Shown: positions 15,715-18,976 of the stretch, piece by piece
How positions within the stretch are numbered: the stretch's first letter is position 1
How the letters are laid out: the number at the start of each line of letters is the position of its first letter
Assembly: GCA_027625355.1 (NCBI GenBank)
Contig: JAQBWI010000007.1
Coordinates: 1-18,976, forward strand
Source of the DNA: Pseudomonadota bacterium
Lineage (GTDB): Bacteria > Pseudomonadota > Alphaproteobacteria > HIMB59 > GCA-002718135
DNA length: 18,976 nucleotides
Direction: 5' to 3'
The notes under the pieces: model-generated
What the model was told of the DNA's origin: nothing
What the model saw: the letters and a program-made list of their open reading frames with translations, nothing else
The model's database searches: none
Position numbers and translations under genes: made by a program

Positions 15715-16642
15715 GTCAATAATTTTTTTTACGGTATTTTCAGGAACTGGTTATGGAATATTAATTTGTCTCTCATTTTTAGCATTCTTAACAAATATAA
15801 ATTTTGATAGTAACTTTAAGTTAAATTTAATTATAGCAACTTTTGTTTTTATTAGTTCTGGGCTTTTATCATCAACACTTCATTTAGGTCATCCAGAGAG
15901 AGCGTGGAGATCATTTAGTCAATGGAAGTCCTCTTGGCTTTCAAGAGAAGGCCTTGCCGCTGTTATTACTTTTTTACCCTTAATGATTTTTTACCTACTT
16001 TGGTATCTAGATAATTTTTTTTATATATATTTTCTTCATTTAACATCAATTCTATGCTTGATAACAATATACTGTACTGGCCAGATGTATGCTACATTAA
16101 AAACTATTCCTGCTTGGAATAATAAATTGGTAACACCAATTTATACAATTAATGCAATTTGTATGGGCGCTCTAACTGCTTATTGCTTTACTCGTTTTTA
16201 TGAGTTTGAAATTAACTATCTATATCATTTAACTATTGTAAGTTTAAGCTTATGCTTATTTATGAAACTTGTTTATTGGTATATAATAAGTAAAAAAATA
16301 ATTAGCACCGCTAACTCCGCAACTGGATTGGGTGGGAATAATAATATTTCGCTATTTGAAGGTCCCCATACAGGAAAAAACTTTCTAACCACAGAAATGA
16401 TAAATAAAATTAAAAAAGAAAAAGCAAATTTTCTAAGATTATGCTTTAGTGTGCTTACTTGCATTTTACCAATTTATATGATTATTCAAGAACCAAGCTT
16501 GATAATAGATAGTTTTATTTTAAAACTAACTTTTTTCTTAGTATTAATTTTTGCATTGATCGGAATGCTTTTAGAAAGATATTTATTTTTTATTCAAGCA
16601 AAGCATACTGTAAGTTTATATTATGGAGAAAATAAAGTATAA
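15701..16642 (+). CDS. soeC: Sulfite dehydrogenase membrane anchor SoeC (DmsC/NrfD-like)
   Basis: A hydrophobic protein of 313 residues that anchors SoeAB and passes electrons to quinone. About eight transmembrane segments are suggested by the hydrophobic runs. Conserved-looking elements are FFTVFSGTGYG in the first helix, STLHLGHPERAWR (59-71) and a WLSREGLAA loop, which match the DmsC family; an ATGLGG loop lies between later helices. I chose ATG 15701 (MHPSKSIIFF) over the in-frame TTG at 15695 because related anchors begin MHP and because a purine-rich GGAAAGAG at 15683-15690 lies at good distance. It overlaps the soeB end by 14 nt. Confidence 0.88.
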   Translation: MHPSKSIIFFTVFSGTGYGILICLSFLAFLTNINFDSNFKLNLIIATFVFISSGLLSSTLHLGHPERAWRSFSQWKSSWLSREGLAAVITFLPLMIFYLLWYLDNFFYIYFLHLTSILCLITIYCTGQMYATLKTIPAWNNKLVTPIYTINAICMGALTAYCFTRFYEFEINYLYHLTIVSLSLCLFMKLVYWYIISKKIISTANSATGLGGNNNISLFEGPHTGKNFLTTEMINKIKKEKANFLRLCFSVLTCILPIYMIIQEPSLIIDSFILKLTFFLVLIFALIGMLLERYLFFIQAKHTVSLYYGENKV

Positions 16643-16643
16643 A

Positions 16644-17387
16644 ATGAATAAAAGTAAAATTAAACTAATAACTTTCATTTTATTAATATTAATATCTAAT
16701 TCAGTTTTAGCAGAAGCATATTTTGATATATCTGACGATAATATTAAAATTGAGACAAATTTTATTGGTAAAGAAGTAATTATATTTGGAATACTAAATG
16801 ATGATCAAGACACAATATTAACCATTAAGGGTCCTGAAAGAAACGCTGTCATTCAAAAAAAAGAAAGAATATTAGGTTTTTGGTTTAATACTAAACAAAT
16901 AACCTATAATCAAATTCCGAGTATTTTTTTTATAGCTTCCTCAAACAATATTGAAGATATCTTGCCAGCTTCTACAATAATTAAGGAAGAGCTTAGTTTT
17001 AATTATTTACTAGAAAATAAAACATCTCAACGAAATTTTATTTCAGGTGTTTCACTTAATACTTGGATAGATAATTTTGTTAGGATTAAAAAAAGTAAAA
17101 ATTTGTTTAAAGAGTACAATTTTGACAACATTGATAATAAACTATTTCAAACAAGAATATTTTTTCCAGCTAAATCAATACCTGGAGAATATAAAGTTAA
17201 CGTGTATCAAATAGAAAATAATTTAATTTTAAATAATAAGGAAAAAATTATTACTTTAAAAAAATCAGGAATTGGAAGCCAGATATATAATTTTGCACAC
17301 AAGAACGCAGCAGCTTATGGTTTGTTTGCAATCATATTTGCTGTATTATCTGGTTTCTTAGCTGCAACATTATTTAGGAGGTCTTAA
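16644..17387 (+). CDS. Putative periplasmic protein with C-terminal membrane anchor (TIGR02186/Alph_Pro_TM family)
   Basis: A protein of 247 residues of no known biochemical function. It begins with a clear signal peptide (KSKIKLITFILLILISNS, probable cleavage after Ala23 in VLAEA), has a beta-rich exported domain (residues ~24-220) with VIIFGILNDD and a conserved-looking FFPAKSIPGEYKV segment, and ends with one transmembrane helix around residues 222-244 followed by RRS. It resembles the alphaproteobacterial family catalogued as TIGR02186/PF09608, often seen beside TauE-type exporters. I prefer ATG 16644, two bases after the soeC stop, to ATG 16623 inside soeC, because it places the basic n-region directly at the start. 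The adjacent soe and usp genes suggest a role tied to sulfite handling at the outer face of the inner membrane, but this is inference. Confidence 0.75.
   Translation: MNKSKIKLITFILLILISNSVLAEAYFDISDDNIKIETNFIGKEVIIFGILNDDQDTILTIKGPERNAVIQKKERILGFWFNTKQITYNQIPSIFFIASSNNIEDILPASTIIKEELSFNYLLENKTSQRNFISGVSLNTWIDNFVRIKKSKNLFKEYNFDNIDNKLFQTRIFFPAKSIPGEYKVNVYQIENNLILNNKEKIITLKKSGIGSQIYNFAHKNAAAYGLFAIIFAVLSGFLAATLFRRS
17376..17381 (+). promoter_or_regulatory. Strong ribosome binding site for the UspA-like gene
   Basis: A full AGGAGG lies 5 nt before the ATG at 17387, inside the end of the preceding gene. Strong Shine-Dalgarno sites are scarce in this window, so this one fixes the start and suggests efficient translation. 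Confidence 0.85.
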
Positions 17388-17860
17388 TGAATGATAATAG
17401 ATATATTCTCGTAATTGCTGACGACTCACCAGAAATGGAAATTGCACTAGAGTACGCTTGTGCACGGTCAAAAAAAACTAGTCGTAAAATAATAATAGCA
17501 ACATTTATAGAGCCTTTAGATGTATTAACTACTCAAGGTGTAACAGAAATAATGAAAAATGAAGCTAGAGATGAGGCAGAAAAACTTCTTCAGATAGCTG
17601 CAAGTATTGTAAAAGACAAAACTGGTGAAATGCCAGCTTTAGCTGTCAGAGAAGGGGAAACAATTTTTGAATTAAAAAAACTTTTAGAAGAAGAAGAGAA
17701 TATTAATGTTCTAGTTTTAGCATCAAATTCTGATCCAAAAAATAAAGATTCAAATGCCATAATCAATTCTCTTGTAAGTCAAGAAATTACCAATATGAGA
17801 GTGCCAGTTATGATTGTCCCAGGGAATTTTTCAAAAGATCATATTGCATTAATAACTTAA
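17387..17860 (+). CDS. UspA-like universal stress protein without the ATP-binding signature
   Basis: A 157-residue cytoplasmic protein with the alternating strand/helix pattern of the universal stress protein fold. It starts RYILVIADDSPEMEIALEYA (the first strand and helix), includes VLVLASNS near residues 103-110 and closes with VPVMIVPG. The G-2x-G-9x-G(S/T) motif that binds ATP in one class of Usp is not present; the corresponding stretch is ASNSDPKNKDSNAIINS, so it is probably a non-nucleotide-binding (UspA-like) member. It overlaps the preceding gene by 1 nt and ends 1 nt before pyrE, so it belongs to the same transcript. Its role in this sulfur-related operon is unknown. Confidence 0.82.
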   Translation: MNDNRYILVIADDSPEMEIALEYACARSKKTSRKIIIATFIEPLDVLTTQGVTEIMKNEARDEAEKLLQIAASIVKDKTGEMPALAVREGETIFELKKLLEEEENINVLVLASNSDPKNKDSNAIINSLVSQEITNMRVPVMIVPGNFSKDHIALIT

Positions 17861-17861
17861 A

Positions 17862-18497
17862 ATGTCAGAATTAATCGCTGAAAAATTAATAGATATTGAG
17901 TCAGTTCAATTTTCTTTCGATAAACACTTTACTTTAACATCAGGATTGAAATCCCCTGTTTATGTTGATTGCAGAAAAATTATATCTTTTGTTGAAGAAA
18001 GAACTTTTATTATGAATGCTGCAGTAACATATATTAAGAACAATAAACTAGAATTTGACTTGGTAGCTGGAGGAGAAACCGCTGGGATACCTTATGCGGC
18101 CTTTATTTCTGAAAAAATTAAAAAACCTATGATTTACATTAGAAAGAAATCCAAAGGGTTTGGGAAAAATCAACAAATAGAAGGAAATTTTAAAATAAAT
18201 CAAAAAGCTGTTTTGATTGAAGATTTGGCAACTGATGGCGGGAGCAAAGTTCTTTTTGTCGAAGCAATGAGAAAAGAAGGTTTAAAAGTAAAAGATATAT
18301 TTGTTATTTTTTATTATGATATTTTTAATTTTGAAGAGTCAGTTCTCTCAAAATTAAATGTTAATATTCATTCGCTATGCACTTGGAAAGACATAATTTC
18401 TGTTCTGGAGAAAAGAAAAATATTTAGTCAAGCCGATATAGAAAATTTAAAAGATTTTTTGTCTAAACCTGATGATTGGAGGGCAAAAAATGCCTGA
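17862..18497 (+). CDS. pyrE: Orotate phosphoribosyltransferase
   Basis: PyrE makes orotidine 5'-monophosphate from orotate and PRPP in de novo pyrimidine synthesis. The 211-residue protein has the PRPP-binding loop VLIEDLATDGGSKV (117-130), the substrate region TSGLKSPVYVDCRK (26-39) and the flexible-loop region YIRKKSKGFGKNQQIEG (92-108), all typical of alphaproteobacterial PyrE. It starts at ATG 17862, one base after the usp stop, and its last 8 nt overlap the downstream gene. Its metabolic role is unrelated to sulfite oxidation, so the linkage probably reflects genome compaction. Confidence 0.95.
   Translation: MSELIAEKLIDIESVQFSFDKHFTLTSGLKSPVYVDCRKIISFVEERTFIMNAAVTYIKNNKLEFDLVAGGETAGIPYAAFISEKIKKPMIYIRKKSKGFGKNQQIEGNFKINQKAVLIEDLATDGGSKVLFVEAMRKEGLKVKDIFVIFYYDIFNFEESVLSKLNVNIHSLCTWKDIISVLEKRKIFSQADIENLKDFLSKPDDWRAKNA
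18478..18483 (+). promoter_or_regulatory. Ribosome binding site that sets the start of the terminal nucleotidyltransferase gene
   Basis: GGAGGG lies 6 nt before ATG 18490 and overlaps the upstream in-frame ATG at 18472. This favours the later start, and a product of 142 rather than 148 residues. Confidence 0.75.
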
Positions 18498-18918
18498 TAT
18501 TATTTTAGTTAGTGGTGGTTTTGACCCTATACATAGTGGTCATATTAAATTGATTAATGATGCTAATAAATATGGTGATGTTGTTGTTTTATTGAATTCT
18601 GATGCTTGGTTGCGAAATAAAAAAGGAAGAGAATTTCTTCCATTTGATGAGAGAAAAATTATTATGCAAAATATTAAAGGTGTTTTAGATGTGTTAGATT
18701 TTGATGATAGTGATAATACTTGTATTGATGGTCTTAGAAAAGCAAAAAAAAAATATACTAATTCAATAATTAAATTTGCAAATGGCGGAGATAGAAATGA
18801 CGAAACAACTCCTGAAACAGCCTTTTGTAATCAAAATAATATTGAAGCTCTATGGGGGATTGGGGGGAACAACAAATCAAACTCTAGTTCTTGGATTTTA
18901 AAAAAATGGAAAGAATAA
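18490..18918 (+). CDS. Cytidylyltransferase-like nucleotidyltransferase (HxGH family)
   Basis: A small protein of 142 residues with the nucleotidyltransferase fold shared by glycerol-3-phosphate cytidylyltransferase, HldE/RfaE C-terminal domains and pantetheine phosphate adenylyltransferase. The nucleotide-binding motif is GGFDPIHSGH (9-18) with the HxGH pair H15/H18. A second conserved region, FANGGDRND, corresponds to the KGxDY-type loop of relatives. The C-terminal NSSSWIL replaces the usual ISSTxI motif. It would join a phosphorylated small molecule to CMP or AMP; the substrate cannot be told from sequence. The start ATG 18490 is supported by GGAGGG 6 nt upstream, and the gene overlaps pyrE by 8 nt. 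Confidence 0.8.
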   Translation: MPDIILVSGGFDPIHSGHIKLINDANKYGDVVVLLNSDAWLRNKKGREFLPFDERKIIMQNIKGVLDVLDFDDSDNTCIDGLRKAKKKYTNSIIKFANGGDRNDETTPETAFCNQNNIEALWGIGGNNKSNSSSWILKKWKE

Positions 18919-18921
18919 ATA

Positions 18922-18976
18922 TCAAGGGTAAAGTTTTTTTATTTCCCATTTATTATTAAGTAAAGTGTAAATTACT
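18922..18976 (-). CDS. Possible C-terminal end of a convergent gene
   Basis: On the minus strand an open frame enters from the window edge and ends at TGA (complement of 18922-18924). It encodes about 17 residues ending LLNNKWEIKKLYP, a composition plausible for a protein C-terminus. It would converge on the nucleotidyltransferase gene with only 3 nt between stops. At this length chance cannot be ruled out, and no family is recognisable. Confidence 0.3.
   Translation of the reverse strand, partial: VIYTLLNNKWEIKKLYP

Noticed and set aside
12047..16642. Anaerobic polysulfide, thiosulfate, tetrathionate or DMSO reductase operon
   Set aside because: There is no Tat signal on the catalytic subunit, and the neighbouring TauE exporter and alphaproteobacterial context fit sulfite oxidation better. 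A substrate assignment from sequence alone remains provisional.

Overview
This AT-rich window looks like part of a streamlined marine alphaproteobacterium of the SAR11/Pelagibacterales type. The clues are the low GC, the very short intergenic gaps, the many 1-26 nt gene overlaps, the rlmB/tRNA/tuf neighbourhood, and a TauE-SoeABC-'Alph_Pro_TM' gene set with alphaproteobacterial sequence character. This placement is inference from gene content and composition. No insertion sequence, CRISPR array or phage module is visible.

Left edge (1-2340): the 5' 356 codons of tuf (EF-Tu) on the minus strand, preceded in the same direction by tRNA-Gly(UCC), tRNA-Tyr(GUA) and tRNA-Thr(UGU). The 23S rRNA methyltransferase gene rlmB is inserted on the opposite strand between tRNA-Tyr and tRNA-Thr.

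Middle (2392-11084): a formate oxidation and molybdenum/tungsten cofactor island. A minus-strand operon encodes a fused NuoE/NuoF-like diaphorase subunit (FdsG-FdsB), the bis-MGD catalytic subunit FdsA, and a 39-residue lipoprotein absent from ordinary gene lists. A frameshifted tusA-like sulfur-carrier gene is divergent from it. Next come moeA, mobB and a lone tungstate-type ABC permease gene (tupB) on the minus strand. Divergent from tupB by only 24 bp are fdhD (sulfuration of the FDH cofactor) and mobA (MGD synthesis).

Right (11133-18918): a tightly packed plus-strand run. It holds a TauE/SafE sulfite exporter, SoeABC (cytoplasmic molybdenum sulfite dehydrogenase: catalytic, four-cluster Fe-S and NrfD/DmsC-like membrane subunits), a signal-peptide plus C-terminal-anchor protein of the TIGR02186/Alph_Pro_TM type, a UspA-like protein lacking the ATP-binding signature, pyrE, and a small HxGH nucleotidyltransferase. 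A possible C-terminal tail of a convergent gene reaches the window end.

Together the island encodes two bis-MGD enzymes and part of the machinery that builds and sulfurates their cofactor. One (Fds) passes electrons from formate to NAD+. The other (Soe) passes electrons from sulfite to the quinone pool. The likely physiology is energy gain from C1 compounds and from sulfite released by organosulfur or sulfonate breakdown, with TauE as the overflow route for sulfite.
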